64,000 nucleotides of DNA from Halobacteriales archaeon YIM A00013 (lineage in GTDB: Archaea > Halobacteriota > Halobacteria > Halobacteriales > Haloarculaceae), in contig JAKCFM010000001.1 in assembly GCA_025041195.1 (NCBI GenBank), forward strand, positions 2,604,001 through 2,668,000. The letters are read 5' to 3'. Under the pieces are notes generated by a model. It saw only the letters and a program-made list of their open reading frames with translations, was not told where the DNA came from and made no database searches. Below, piece by piece: positions 17,775 to 26,892 of the stretch. Each line of letters starts with the position of its first letter. The first letter of the stretch is position 1. A program made the translations under genes and the position numbers.

Positions 17775-18775
17775 TGAAATTCGGCTACCGAGAGGAGTGT
17801 CTGGCACACGACACCGGCCGTCGCCATCCAGAGTCACCGGACCGATTGCGGGCGATTCGACGCCGCCTGTCGAAAGCGCACGGCGTCGAGTACGTCGCTG
17901 CATCCACGGCGCCCCGAGAACACTGCGAACTCGTCCATGACCCAGCGTATGTCGATGCTGTAGCGGAGTTCTGCGCCGACGGCGGTGGCCAGTGGGACGC
18001 CGACACGATTGCCGTTCCGGCCACCTGGGAGGCCACACTTGCAAGCGTCGGGCTTGCCGAGTGGGCAATCGAAACGGCACTGGCTGGTGCCAGCGGTCGA
18101 AACACGCCGTTTTCCCTCGGCCGACCACCGGGACATCACGCTGAGCCCGACGAAGCCATGGGCTTTTGCTTTTTCAATAATGCTGCCATCGCCACCGAGA
18201 TTGCACTCGAACACGTTGATCGCGTTGCGATCGTCGACTGGGACGTTCACCACGGCAACGGGACTAACGACGCGTTTTACGACCGTGAAAACGTATTCTA
18301 CACCTCAATCCACGAGGACGGGCTATTTCCAGGTACTGGCGCGGTGGATGCGATTGGAACGGGAGCTGGCACCGGAACCACGCTCAACCTTCCGCTCGCA
18401 CCGGGGAGTGGCGATCCCGAATATCTCGTGGCGTTCGATCGAGCCATTCGCCCTGCCATCGAACGGTTCGACCCAGAGCTCATCGTGGTGAGTGCTGGAT
18501 TTGATGCCCACGAACGCGATCCAATCTCACGAATGCGGGTGACGACTGAGGGCTTTGGTGTGCTCACGGACCGCGTTCGCTCGCTTGCAAGCGATGTCGG
18601 CTGTCCGCTGTCGTTCGTTCTCGAAGGTGGCTACGGCCTGGAATCGCTTGCCGATAGCGTCTATATGATTCATGATGTGTTCGATGGCAGACAACCACTG
18701 GAACCGGCAGCTGAAGAGCTTCCTGGGGAGCTGTCGGTAGTCGAAACGGCACGTGAACTGGTAGTCGAACGGTAA
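17774..18775 (+). CDS. hdaI: Histone-deacetylase-family protein
   Basis: The 333-residue protein has the zinc-hydrolase signatures of the HDAC/acetoin-utilisation family. These include RPPGHHAEPDEAMGFCFFNN (catalytic His-His pair), VDWDVHHGNGTNDAFYD (Asp/His zinc ligands), SAGFDAHERDPISRM (Asp ligand) and VLEGGYGLESLADSV. It should remove acetyl groups from lysines or polyamines. The start shares one base with the histone stop codon, an arrangement that invites a functional link, although acetylation of haloarchaeal histones is not shown by sequence. A similar rpa2-histone-deacetylase order exists in Haloferax volcanii, from memory. Confidence 0.92.
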   Translation: MKFGYREECLAHDTGRRHPESPDRLRAIRRRLSKAHGVEYVAASTAPREHCELVHDPAYVDAVAEFCADGGGQWDADTIAVPATWEATLASVGLAEWAIETALAGASGRNTPFSLGRPPGHHAEPDEAMGFCFFNNAAIATEIALEHVDRVAIVDWDVHHGNGTNDAFYDRENVFYTSIHEDGLFPGTGAVDAIGTGAGTGTTLNLPLAPGSGDPEYLVAFDRAIRPAIERFDPELIVVSAGFDAHERDPISRMRVTTEGFGVLTDRVRSLASDVGCPLSFVLEGGYGLESLADSVYMIHDVFDGRQPLEPAAEELPGELSVVETARELVVER

Positions 18776-18784
18776 CCCTGGCTC

Positions 18785-19636
18785 TCACGCCGGCGTTTCT
18801 TGGCGATACCGTTGGTAGACACGTCGTTGGAGAACTGGCGGAACACACTTGATCCCGACGCGCGTACAGAGATTGAAACACAGCCGAGGCGAATTGATGA
18901 ATCCCTGTTCGTACCAGTCGATCTGCTGCTCGATCTCTCGCCTGAGATAGCTCAGTCCGCGTCGTCGGCTGTACATGGCGGTTCCAGCCCGCATTTTCAA
19001 CAACACCTCGGGAATATTCGCAAATCGCTTGTTGGCCTGCAACATCCGCACCCACAGATCATAATCCTCCATGTGCTCAACCGATCGGTAGTTTCCCGCC
19101 GAAAGGACGGCTGCTCGTCGAAACAGTACGGTGGCGTGATTCATTGGACTGCGAAACCGAGCAAGCCGTTCGATCGCCTCGTGTGTCTCTGGCACCTGTC
19201 GAACGGCGTACGGTGACGCTGGATCGTCAGCAAACTCCGCCAGATATCCGCCGACGATGTCTATCTCGGGATTCGACTGCAAAAACGCCCTCTGGCGTTC
19301 GATCCGGTCGGTAACAGCAATGTCGTCGCTGTCCATTCGGGCAATCAGATCGTGTGAACTCTCGACGACACCAACTCGCAACGCGTTGCCAAGGCCCTGA
19401 TTCGTCTCGATCGTGTGTGTCCGGAACTGTCCAGGATATACCATCTTCCAATGTCGAATCACTGTCTCAATGGCTTTCCCGACGGGACCATCCTGTATGA
19501 TAAGCAACTCGTCTGGTACATATGTTTGTTCTGCAAGACTTTTGATTGCCATATCGAACTGTCGGGGAGAGTCTCCACTGTAGACCGGTATCACGGCAGA
19601 TATCGACGATTGGGTGCCACTAGAACTATCGACCAT
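18785..19636 (-). CDS. Family 2 glycosyltransferase
   Basis: The 283-residue protein has the GT-A nucleotide-sugar fold. The N-terminus reads SAVIPVYSGDSPRQFDMAIK then LLIIQDGPVG. The metal-binding DxD is in ARMDSDDIAVTDRIERQ at about residue 98. Acceptor-side segments include HATVLFRRAAVLSAGNYRS and EDYDLWVRML. There is no membrane segment, so it probably acts at the inner face of the membrane in glycan or exopolysaccharide assembly. It stands alone, convergent with the deacetylase-family gene. Sugar and acceptor are unknown. Confidence 0.88.
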   Translation of the reverse strand: MVDSSSGTQSSISAVIPVYSGDSPRQFDMAIKSLAEQTYVPDELLIIQDGPVGKAIETVIRHWKMVYPGQFRTHTIETNQGLGNALRVGVVESSHDLIARMDSDDIAVTDRIERQRAFLQSNPEIDIVGGYLAEFADDPASPYAVRQVPETHEAIERLARFRSPMNHATVLFRRAAVLSAGNYRSVEHMEDYDLWVRMLQANKRFANIPEVLLKMRAGTAMYSRRRGLSYLRREIEQQIDWYEQGFINSPRLCFNLCTRVGIKCVPPVLQRRVYQRYRQETPA

Positions 19637-19873
19637 CGATGCTCACGCTTTTCCAATCCGACGGTGTTCGCAAAGTAGATTCTGGTAGTATTAGATTTAG
19701 AAGAATATATGCAAAATTGTCATAAATAGTCAAAATCGGAGAATGTGAAGCTATAGCAGACAGTCTATGGTTCTGACTGTAGATTCAAATTCGAAACACT
19801 TTCTAGTATAGACGGAACCCTGATACGGCATCTCCGAACCGTACGCAGTCTGGGAGCTCGCTTTTGGTGATGA

Positions 19874-20611
19874 TCAGGAGAGCTCGTGAATGATCGTTTT
19901 GAGCTTCGGGGCGATCTGGTCTGGGTCCGTCTCCGTGATGATGAGCTGTTCGTGTTGTTCGTCAGTGTCGGTTAGTTCGGAGAACAGCGTTCCACGCCGG
20001 TCGACTTCAATGAACGTCGTGAGAGCGTCCGGTCCTGGCTGACAGACGAATTCGATCTCGTCAACAACGCCAACGAACGGCCCCTGGTTCGGACGGAACT
20101 CGAACTCTTGGACGAACGACTGCGTGCTTGTATATCGGCCGAACGGATCGGCCTGGCAGGACGCATTCGCGAGCGTGAACCCGAGCGATTCGGCGGCGTC
20201 GAACAGCGCACGCATGCGAGATGTGGGATTAACGACAAGCTGATCGATGTCCTCGGGATCGACTGCCATGTCTATCTCGAGGTCGGTGTCGAGCCAAACA
20301 TCAACCCGCCCGATAGTGATTGGCGTGTGGTATGGAATCTCGATCGGCGTGGAACGAACGTCCCGTACGTCGGGTTCGATCGTCAGCGATTCGGCGAGTC
20401 GAGTGCGCCCGATTTCTGTCTCAACGTATCCTTCATCGGTCTGATACCGTGTTTCGATTGTCAGCTCAATCGCCGAAATCGTCTGGGACGCCTGCCCGCC
20501 TTCGATAACAATCTCTGCGTCGACTGACGTTCCTGGCGTCACCGTTGTGGAGGGCAAAACGGTATCGACAGTGGCCGATCCGATACCGATACTCGTCAGG
20601 ATTTTCTTCAT
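19874..20611 (-). CDS. Spo0M-family arrestin-like protein
   Basis: The 245-residue protein starts MKKILTSIGIGSATVDTVLP and continues with two beta-rich halves (TVTPGTSVDAEIVIEGGQAS, then STPIEIPYHTPITIGRVDVW). This is the pattern of the SpoOM family, which has an arrestin-like fold and acts in Bacillus sporulation control. In haloarchaea the role is unknown, since they do not sporulate. It is in line on the minus strand with a glutaredoxin-like gene, 69 bases apart. About 240 bases upstream of the next gene (19637-19873) hold no recognisable feature. Confidence 0.88.
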   Translation of the reverse strand: MKKILTSIGIGSATVDTVLPSTTVTPGTSVDAEIVIEGGQASQTISAIELTIETRYQTDEGYVETEIGRTRLAESLTIEPDVRDVRSTPIEIPYHTPITIGRVDVWLDTDLEIDMAVDPEDIDQLVVNPTSRMRALFDAAESLGFTLANASCQADPFGRYTSTQSFVQEFEFRPNQGPFVGVVDEIEFVCQPGPDALTTFIEVDRRGTLFSELTDTDEQHEQLIITETDPDQIAPKLKTIIHELS

Positions 20612-20680
20612 TTGCTACTGACTAGTAGCGATATACCTACAAGTCACTTGTGGGGATAATTACTTTCTACTGTTGAATTG

Positions 20681-20935
20681 TTACGCTTCGTCGCCGTACG
20701 TTGCTTCGAGAAATTCGATGATGTCGCTTGATTCAGGGAGTCCCTCAACGCCGTGGTCGTGATCAACGAGAACCGGAACGCCGGTCTGTCCGCTGATCTC
20801 CTCGACAGTTTCTCGGTCTGCGTGTGAACGCGACACCATGTGTGACTCATACTCGAGATCGAGTTCGTCCAGGGTTTCTTTCACCCTGGCACAGAACGGA
20901 CAGCCTTCCAGCTCATACAGCTCGATCGATGTCAT
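20681..20935 (-). CDS. Glutaredoxin/GST N-terminal-type thioredoxin-fold protein
   Basis: The 84-residue protein has the redox motif CPFC near residue 13 (ELEGCPFCARVKETLDELDL), then the cis-Pro region GVPVLVDHDHGVEG and the helix ESSDIIEFLEATYG. Its length and features match small haloarchaeal glutaredoxin-like proteins. It should reduce disulfides or bind a low-molecular thiol such as gamma-glutamylcysteine, the main haloarchaeal thiol. No partner oxidoreductase is adjacent. Confidence 0.9.
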   Translation of the reverse strand: MTSIELYELEGCPFCARVKETLDELDLEYESHMVSRSHADRETVEEISGQTGVPVLVDHDHGVEGLPESSDIIEFLEATYGDEA

Positions 20936-20989
20936 CAGTGTGTTTACGTCCGCCTCGTGTAATAAAATACCGACGATGTTTGGTGCGCC

Positions 20990-22432
20990 TCAGAAGAACT
21001 GTGTCCCCGTCCGCATCCAGAAGTAACCGACGAACAGACACCCTAATAGAAGATGGCCTGGATGGACATCCTCGCGTTTACCGGCTGCAATCTTGACAAT
21101 TGGGTAGGAGATAATTCCGGCAGCGATACCGTAGGCAATTGAGAACGTAAACGGCATCACGATCACGGTCAGCGCAGCTGGGACGGCTTGCGTGAAGTCG
21201 TCCCAGTCGATTTCGGTCACTCCCTGGAGCATGAACACCGCGACAACGACAAGTGCGATATGCGAGGCGTGTTTGGGGATGCCGACTGCCAGCGGTACGA
21301 GCGCAAGCGAAGCGAAAAACAACAGCCCAACGGTGATTGCTGTGAGCCCGGTTCGGCCTCCCTCCTCGACACCGGTCGCGGATTCGATGAACGTCGTCAC
21401 CGTAGAGGTGCCGAGAATGCCACCGATCGTGGTTCCGATGGCGTCGGCAAACAGCGGTCGATCGATCCCCGGAAGATTGCCGTCGTCATCGAGAAAGCCG
21501 GCAGCCTGCGAGACGCCGGTGAGTGTCCCGGCCGTATCGAAAAAATCAACGAAAAAGAACGTAAAGATGACGAGCGCAAACCCAAGCCCAGAGACGTTCG
21601 CGAATCCGTCGAGAAACGCTCCAAACAGCGGTCTGATGTCGTAGCTGGCAGGTGAGTACGCGAGCAGGGAGAGCGGATCCGCGGCGAGCGTCTCGATCGA
21701 TATCGGCGCGAGCTTCACCGATGAGAGCGTCGTTCCCTCGGGCGTTTTCGCGACGGGTGTATAGCCAAGCGCAGCTGCCAGATAGCTCAGTACGGTTGTT
21801 CCCAGGATGCCGATGATGATCGACCCACGAATTCCACGAGCATAGAGCGCCAGCGTCCCGAACAGCCCAATAATGGCGATGATCGCCACTGGATCCGCGG
21901 CGAACTCGGGATTGAACGCAACGAAGGTGCTCGCATCACCGGCCATCACGTGCATCTCTTTCAATCCGATCAGTCCGAGAAACAGTCCGATACCCGCACC
22001 AACCGAGCGCTTGACTGGCGTGGGAAACAGCTCAATGATGTAGCGACGCGCACCAATAACGGTCAAGATCCCGAAGATCACGCCCTCAACGACGATCGCC
22101 GCGAGTGCCGTCTGCCAGGGGATCCCCATTCCGTTGACCACCGTGAACGCGAAAAACGCGTTCAGTCCAAGTCCCGGAGCGAGTGCGAACGGTCGGTTCG
22201 AGACAATTCCCATCGCAAGACACGCAATCCCCGCAGAGAGCATCGTCACCACCGTGAGCAGCTCTTGGGTGTGTGGTCCCAGATCGATCGCCGCTCCCAT
22301 GATCTGTGGATTCACCACGACAATGTACGACATCGTCAGAAACGTCGTGAAGCCAGCAAGTATCTCGGTTCCCACGTCCGTATCGTGGTCCGAGAGATCG
22401 AAGAACGATGAACTGTCGGATGATGCGGCCAT
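20990..22432 (-). CDS. NCS2-family purine permease (AzgA-like)
   Basis: The 480-residue membrane protein has about 13-14 hydrophobic segments and family motifs such as GTEILAGFTTFLTMSYIVVV near the N-terminus, LAPGLGLNAFFAFTVV, and the substrate region FVDFFDTAGTLTGVSQAAGF followed by GTSTVTTFIESATGVEEGGR. These fit AzgA-like carriers for hypoxanthine, guanine or adenine driven by ion symport. The ATG at 22432 was chosen; the longer frame begins at TTG. It sits beside gfcR and pyrE, two phosphoribosyltransferase-fold genes, which fits a nucleobase salvage context. Confidence 0.93.
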   Translation of the reverse strand: MAASSDSSSFFDLSDHDTDVGTEILAGFTTFLTMSYIVVVNPQIMGAAIDLGPHTQELLTVVTMLSAGIACLAMGIVSNRPFALAPGLGLNAFFAFTVVNGMGIPWQTALAAIVVEGVIFGILTVIGARRYIIELFPTPVKRSVGAGIGLFLGLIGLKEMHVMAGDASTFVAFNPEFAADPVAIIAIIGLFGTLALYARGIRGSIIIGILGTTVLSYLAAALGYTPVAKTPEGTTLSSVKLAPISIETLAADPLSLLAYSPASYDIRPLFGAFLDGFANVSGLGFALVIFTFFFVDFFDTAGTLTGVSQAAGFLDDDGNLPGIDRPLFADAIGTTIGGILGTSTVTTFIESATGVEEGGRTGLTAITVGLLFFASLALVPLAVGIPKHASHIALVVVAVFMLQGVTEIDWDDFTQAVPAALTVIVMPFTFSIAYGIAAGIISYPIVKIAAGKREDVHPGHLLLGCLFVGYFWMRTGTQFF

Positions 22433-22529
22433 GTTGGATGAATAAGCATAGGTCAAACAAGACAGTTAAATATTACTATCCAAAAATGTAGTTTCTATGC
22501 ATATTCGTGTATATCGATGCGGTGGTGGA

Positions 22530-23243
22530 CTACTCGATGGTGAGCAGCGATCCAACTGGAGCGCTGGTTCGACTGCTGGCAATGTCGATGCCGTCGGAGC
22601 CGACAGCAATGAGCGTACAGACGCCACAGACGGTGGCCTGGGCGTGTTCAGCGATGTCGAGCAGGAGTTCCTGTGTCTCTCCTGAACGAATCAGATCATC
22701 GACGATGAGGACGCGATCATCGCGGTCAATGGCGCTGGCGGGGAGATAGTAGGTGAGTTCGATGCCGCTCTGGAGTCGTGACCGGGCTTCGATGAACTGT
22801 TCGACGGCCGTTTCTTTGGACTTTTTCGCGTAAGCGATGTTCGCGTCAAAATACCTGGCCATGGCGCTTCCGAAGGTGATTCCATCGGTTGCGGCCGTCA
22901 ACACGACATCTGGCGATTCGAGTGCGAACTGTTCGGCAGCGATCGGTGCGATCAGATCCAACAGTCGCTGATCGAAGACGATGCCGGAGTTGTCGACGTA
23001 GCCTTCGTCGTCGCGTTCGATCCGACGCGCTAGTTCATCTGCTATCTCGGGCGGACCGATTGAGGCGAGCAACGACCCTGCCCGATCCACGCCGGGGAGG
23101 ACGTGACCGTTGACGTATCGGTTCAGATCACCGGCCGGAAATCCGGTGCTGTCGGCCAGTTCGTCATACGTGCGGGTCTCCTTGAGCATTCTGAGAATGG
23201 CAACCGCACGCAACTGGAGGGTCGCTTTCTCTGCGCGGTTCAT
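22530..23243 (-). CDS. gfcR: GfcR-type regulator with phosphoribosyltransferase domain
   Basis: The 237-residue protein joins an N-terminal helix-turn-helix (TYDELADSTGFPAGDLNRYV) to a type I phosphoribosyltransferase fold with PRPP loop VLIVDDLIRSGETQELLLDI. Haloarchaeal GfcR has this architecture and activates genes for glucose and fructose breakdown; the PRTase part probably senses a ligand rather than catalysing. It was formerly annotated as an orotate PRTase-like protein. The true pyrE lies next to it at 23318, which supports the regulator reading here. Confidence 0.85.
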   Translation of the reverse strand: MNRAEKATLQLRAVAILRMLKETRTYDELADSTGFPAGDLNRYVNGHVLPGVDRAGSLLASIGPPEIADELARRIERDDEGYVDNSGIVFDQRLLDLIAPIAAEQFALESPDVVLTAATDGITFGSAMARYFDANIAYAKKSKETAVEQFIEARSRLQSGIELTYYLPASAIDRDDRVLIVDDLIRSGETQELLLDIAEHAQATVCGVCTLIAVGSDGIDIASSRTSAPVGSLLTIE

Positions 23244-23317
23244 AGCGTCGCTCGGGTATGCACGCCTTTGGAGTTATCGGTTCAATAACAATGGAAAATA
23301 TCCACCTTCGTGCAGTG

Positions 23318-23842
23318 TTACTGATCGAGCAGCGCGTCGGCAGTAACGAGTGCTTCGAGTTCGAGATCGGCTGCAGCGAGCCGTTCGGTCGCACCTTCCT
23401 GGCGGTCGACGACGACGAGCACTCGATCAACGGTTGCGCCGGCGTCTCGGAGTGCTTCGGCGGCTTCAAGCGCGCTCGTCCCAGTGGTGGCGATGTCTTC
23501 GAGCACCACAACCTCCTGGCCGGCTTCGAACTGTCCTTCGATTCGGTTCGCCGTTCCGTACTCTTTGGCCTGCTTTCTGACGATGATATACGGCGACTGG
23601 GCCTTCAGGCTCGTCGCCGCAACCAGTGGCACTGCACCGAGTGCCACACCGGCCGGCAGCGTCCCCTCAAGACGCTTTGCAAACCCGTCGGCGATTACGT
23701 CGAGACAGTGTGGATCCGTTTCGAACAGATATTTATCCACGTAGTAGTCGCTGGTCCCACCGTGGGCGAGTTCAAATTCGCCAAACTTGACCGCATCAGC
23801 CGCTGTGAGGGCATCAATCAGTTCGTCGGTCGCTCCGGTCAT
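23318..23842 (-). CDS. pyrE: Orotate phosphoribosyltransferase
   Basis: PyrE makes orotidine monophosphate from orotate and PRPP in pyrimidine synthesis. The 174-residue protein shows the start [20 protein letters not shown], the substrate segment [20 protein letters not shown], the mobile loop [19 protein letters not shown] and the PRPP motif [20 protein letters not shown]. Length and motif order are complete. It is 74 bases upstream of gfcR on the same strand and 90 bases downstream of a membrane protein gene. Confidence 0.95.
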   Translation of the reverse strand: MTGATDELIDALTAADAVKFGEFELAHGGTSDYYVDKYLFETDPHCLDVIADGFAKRLEGTLPAGVALGAVPLVAATSLKAQSPYIIVRKQAKEYGTANRIEGQFEAGQEVVVLEDIATTGTSALEAAEALRDAGATVDRVLVVVDRQEGATERLAAADLELEALVTADALLDQ

Positions 23843-23932
23843 ACAGCCACTCTGGTTGCTGGCGTGTTAAGTGGACCGAGACATTCCACTCGAAACGAAG
23901 GGGTGCGGTTTGACGACACGTGGGAGGTGGTA

Positions 23933-24364
23933 TCAAAAGACGCTGTCGGCGGTTGCCGCGCCAACGACGCTGAACACCGACCCTACACAGATAACGCGAA
24001 AGAGTGTTCCAGGGCGATGTTCCGGTGGAACTTCGAGCACCGCGAAAAATGTCGACGGCGCATCGAACAGCAGCACGAGCAAGACGACTGACCCAAACGC
24101 CACGCCGAGTAACGAGACAAATCGTAGCGGAACGCCGCCGAGGTCGGATTCGATCTCGGGATCTCGCTTTGCGTCTGCGCCATACAGCGCCGTGTAGCCG
24201 ATCGTGACGACGACGGCGGCGGTCCCCAGCCCGTTGAGCCAGTCCATCTGGACGGCGAGCATCCACACCTCTTCGGTGACGACGAACGGACCGGCGAGCA
24301 GAAAGCCACCGATCAACTGCTGGGCTGTATCGGCCGCTCGATATCGTGGTGGACGAGTGGGCAT
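23933..24364 (-). CDS. DUF2391-like membrane protein
   Basis: The 143-residue protein starts MPTRPPRYRAADTAQQLIGG and has four hydrophobic segments: GFLLAGPFVVTEEVWMLA, GTAAVVVTIGYTALYG, FVSLLGVAFGSVVLLVLLF and LFRVICVGSVFSVVGAA. It resembles the DUF2391 (TIGR02587-type) family of integral membrane proteins of unknown function. The ATG at 24364 was chosen over a longer frame whose first 50 residues look non-coding. It is divergent from the methyltransferase gene, with 73 bases between the starts. Confidence 0.75.
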   Translation of the reverse strand: MPTRPPRYRAADTAQQLIGGFLLAGPFVVTEEVWMLAVQMDWLNGLGTAAVVVTIGYTALYGADAKRDPEIESDLGGVPLRFVSLLGVAFGSVVLLVLLFDAPSTFFAVLEVPPEHRPGTLFRVICVGSVFSVVGAATADSVF

Positions 24365-24437
24365 AGCTGTCCTGGGGTTGCCGATGGTATATACGCTGTG
24401 TCGAACGAGTTTTTTGGACCAACGCCCGAATAGATAC

Positions 24438-25118
24438 ATGGGTGTCAGAGAGGAGTTCGACGCCTGGGCCGCCGCGGGGCGTGACCGGGGAATGGAAGAT
24501 CGACATTGGAACACCGCAAAGCATGCACTGGCACGATTGCCTGTAGATGACGCTAGCGTGGTGTTGGATCTGGGGACGGGATCGGGCTACGCACTCAGGG
24601 CACTGCGTGACACCGCCGGCGTCGTCCGAGCATACGGGCTCGATGGGTCGCCGGAGATGCTACAGAACGCCAGTTCGTACACCGACGATCCACAGATTGG
24701 CTATCTCTGTGGCGATTTCGATTCGCTCCCGTTTGCCACCAACTCGATCGATCACGTCTGGTCGATGGAGGCGTTCTACTACGCCACATCGCCCGAGCAA
24801 ACGCTTTCAGAGATCGAGCGTGTGCTCACCCCCGGTGGGACGTTCTACTGTGCAGTCAACTATTACGAGGAAAACGTCCATTCACACCACTGGCAAAAAT
24901 CCATTAGCATCGACATGACGCGCTGGTCACTCGATGAGTATCGATCGGCGTTCGAAGCGGCTGGGCTGTCGGTCGCTCAGCAGGACTTGATTCCGGACAC
25001 AGAGACCGACATTCCACCAACAGATGCGTTTCCGACGGAGGAGTTCGACACTCGCAAGGCGATGGTTGAGCGATTCAGGGAGTTTGGCACATTACTCACC
25101 GTTGGCGTCGCACACTGA
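24438..25118 (+). CDS. SAM-dependent class I methyltransferase
   Basis: The 226-residue protein has the SAM-binding motif VVLDLGTGSGYALRALRD near residue 43, the acidic motif II YGLDGSPEM, then DFDSLPFATNSIDHVWSMEA and the post-motif LSEIERVLTPGGTFYC. This is a methyltransferase type 11 fold. An unusual middle segment with HSHHWQKSISIDMTRW precedes the last helix. The substrate is unknown. The ATG at 24438 was chosen by homology of the start. It lies 175 bases before the phosphatase-superfamily gene, and may or may not share its transcript. Confidence 0.88.
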   Translation: MGVREEFDAWAAAGRDRGMEDRHWNTAKHALARLPVDDASVVLDLGTGSGYALRALRDTAGVVRAYGLDGSPEMLQNASSYTDDPQIGYLCGDFDSLPFATNSIDHVWSMEAFYYATSPEQTLSEIERVLTPGGTFYCAVNYYEENVHSHHWQKSISIDMTRWSLDEYRSAFEAAGLSVAQQDLIPDTETDIPPTDAFPTEEFDTRKAMVERFREFGTLLTVGVAH

Positions 25119-25293
25119 AATGGTAACTAATAACATGATTTATATTCGCGGCGGTCGACCTCCGTATCAACGTCATGGCTGTCGCGTTACCCGCTTGGAC
25201 GCTGTCGGTGTGCGATGAGACTACTCGGAGAGCAACACGCAGAGCCGGCGGTCACAGCCGGGGGGTCCGAATCGAAGCGGGTACTGAGTACTA

Positions 25294-26892
25294 ATGGACG
25301 TTCTCCTCATTGGCATCGACGCGGCGTGTCGCGGGGTTCTCAAGCCGTTGTTTGCGGACGATCGGCTCCCGACACTCTCGTCGTTGCTCGCTGACGGCGT
25401 GGAGGCACCGCTCGAATCACACGTTCCACCGTGGACGCCCGCGATGTGGCCGTCGATCTACACGGGTGTCAATCCCGGCAAACACGGTGTGTTCAGCTTT
25501 CTGCAGTACGAAGGCTACGACTGGGATGTCATCAGTGCCGATCGTGTTCGCGAGCACGCGCTCTGGGAGCTCCTCGACTACCACGACGAGACCAGTGTGG
25601 TGGTGAACGTTCCGGTAACGCATCCGCCTTCATCGTTTGATGGGGCGTTGCTCCCCGGCTATACGGCTCCGGAATCCCCTGACTGTCATCCACCTGGTCT
25701 CCTTGATGCGGTTACTGAAGCAATCGGCTCCTATCAGCTCTATCCCGACCGTGACGACACTGGGGGGCCGGATGCGTACACGGAACTCGTCGGCCAGCGT
25801 GGTGCAGCGTTTCGGTATCTGACCGAGGATTACGATCCGTCGTTTGGATTTCTCCAGTTTCAAACGACTGATACGGTGTTTCACGACCATCCAGGCGAGC
25901 ACGCACTCGTGAAAGCCATCTACGAGCGCGTCGATACCGAGATCGAACGGACGCTTGAGCAGTGTGATCCGGACACCGTGTTCGTGGTCAGCGACCACGG
26001 GATCGGCGAATACACCGGCGTGGGCTTTCGAATGAACACGTTTTTGGAGCAACATGGCTACGTCGAGCCGACCGAAAGCGGCGCTGGGATGCCCTCATGG
26101 GCACCGATTCGTGACGGTCGACTCCGATCTGGCGGGGATGATTCGACTGCCGGACCTGATCTACTCACTCACCTTGGGGCCACACTCTCTCGCGTGGGGA
26201 TTACGACGCGGCGGGTTGGTCGGCTTCTCGATCGGGCTGGACTGACGGATACGGTCGCGTCGATCGTTCCCGACGGCCTCGTTCGGGCGGGACAGCGCCA
26301 GATCGATTTCTCGGCGTCGACGGCGTTTATGCGCGCCAGAATCGAACTCGGAGTTCGCATTAATCTCGAAGGGCGCGATCCCGATGGTGTCGTTGCCCCT
26401 GCGGAGTACGACGCGGTCCGATCGTCGCTCATCGAGCTGTTGTCAGGCGTCCAGACGCCAGGCGGCGAGCCAGTGTTCGAGCGAGTTGCCCCACGAGAGG
26501 AGTTTTTCGATGGTCCGTACGCCGAGGAGGCGGTCGATATCGTTACCATCCCGAACGAGTACAACCATTTTCTCACGGCCGATCTCCTCGCGGAACCGTT
26601 CGGGCCCCCGGGACAGCCGTGGAATCACAAGCGCGAGGGGCTATTCATCGCTACGGGAACTGCTATCGAGGGTACTCACAGAGAGCCACATCTGTTCGAC
26701 GTTGCGCCGACAGTGCTCTCAGCACTTGAGATTCCACCGTCGGATCGAATGGATGGGGCCGTGCTCCCGATTGTCGAGCCGGTCGCTCCCCAGTCGTATC
26801 CACCGTATGAAACGGATGAATCGGAGACGAGTCGTGGCGACGGCGCCGTCGCAGACCGACTCGCAACGCTTGGCTATCTTGACAGCACATGA
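25294..26892 (+). CDS. Alkaline-phosphatase-superfamily hydrolase (type I phosphodiesterase-like)
   Basis: The 532-residue protein begins MDVLLIGIDAACRGVLKPLF, placing the metal Asp at residue 9. PPWTPAMWPSIYTGVNPGKH gives the nucleophile region, DTVFHDHPGEH the Asp/His ligands and VVSDHGIGEYTGVGF the second Asp-His pair. No signal peptide is visible. Related proteins hydrolyse phosphate or sulfate diesters, or transfer phosphoryl groups in envelope glycan synthesis. The stop overlaps the next start by four bases (ATGA), so it is coupled to a FemAB/GNAT-like protein. The pairing suggests modification of a cell-surface or lipid-linked molecule, which is inference. Confidence 0.85.
   Translation: MDVLLIGIDAACRGVLKPLFADDRLPTLSSLLADGVEAPLESHVPPWTPAMWPSIYTGVNPGKHGVFSFLQYEGYDWDVISADRVREHALWELLDYHDETSVVVNVPVTHPPSSFDGALLPGYTAPESPDCHPPGLLDAVTEAIGSYQLYPDRDDTGGPDAYTELVGQRGAAFRYLTEDYDPSFGFLQFQTTDTVFHDHPGEHALVKAIYERVDTEIERTLEQCDPDTVFVVSDHGIGEYTGVGFRMNTFLEQHGYVEPTESGAGMPSWAPIRDGRLRSGGDDSTAGPDLLTHLGATLSRVGITTRRVGRLLDRAGLTDTVASIVPDGLVRAGQRQIDFSASTAFMRARIELGVRINLEGRDPDGVVAPAEYDAVRSSLIELLSGVQTPGGEPVFERVAPREEFFDGPYAEEAVDIVTIPNEYNHFLTADLLAEPFGPPGQPWNHKREGLFIATGTAIEGTHREPHLFDVAPTVLSALEIPPSDRMDGAVLPIVEPVAPQSYPPYETDESETSRGDGAVADRLATLGYLDST

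Noticed and set aside
16577-17827. 416-codon minus-strand frame opposite rpa2 and the histone gene
   Set aside because: It is Ser/Arg-rich, without acidic haloarchaeal character, and mirrors the real genes on the plus strand.
22530-23243. A second orotate phosphoribosyltransferase
   Set aside because: The N-terminal HTH and the intact pyrE next to it make the GfcR-type regulator a better match.
23258-24091. 277-codon plus-strand frame opposite pyrE
   Set aside because: It is the shadow of pyrE and the DUF2391-like gene on the other strand; the product is Cys/His/Arg-rich and lacks a fold.
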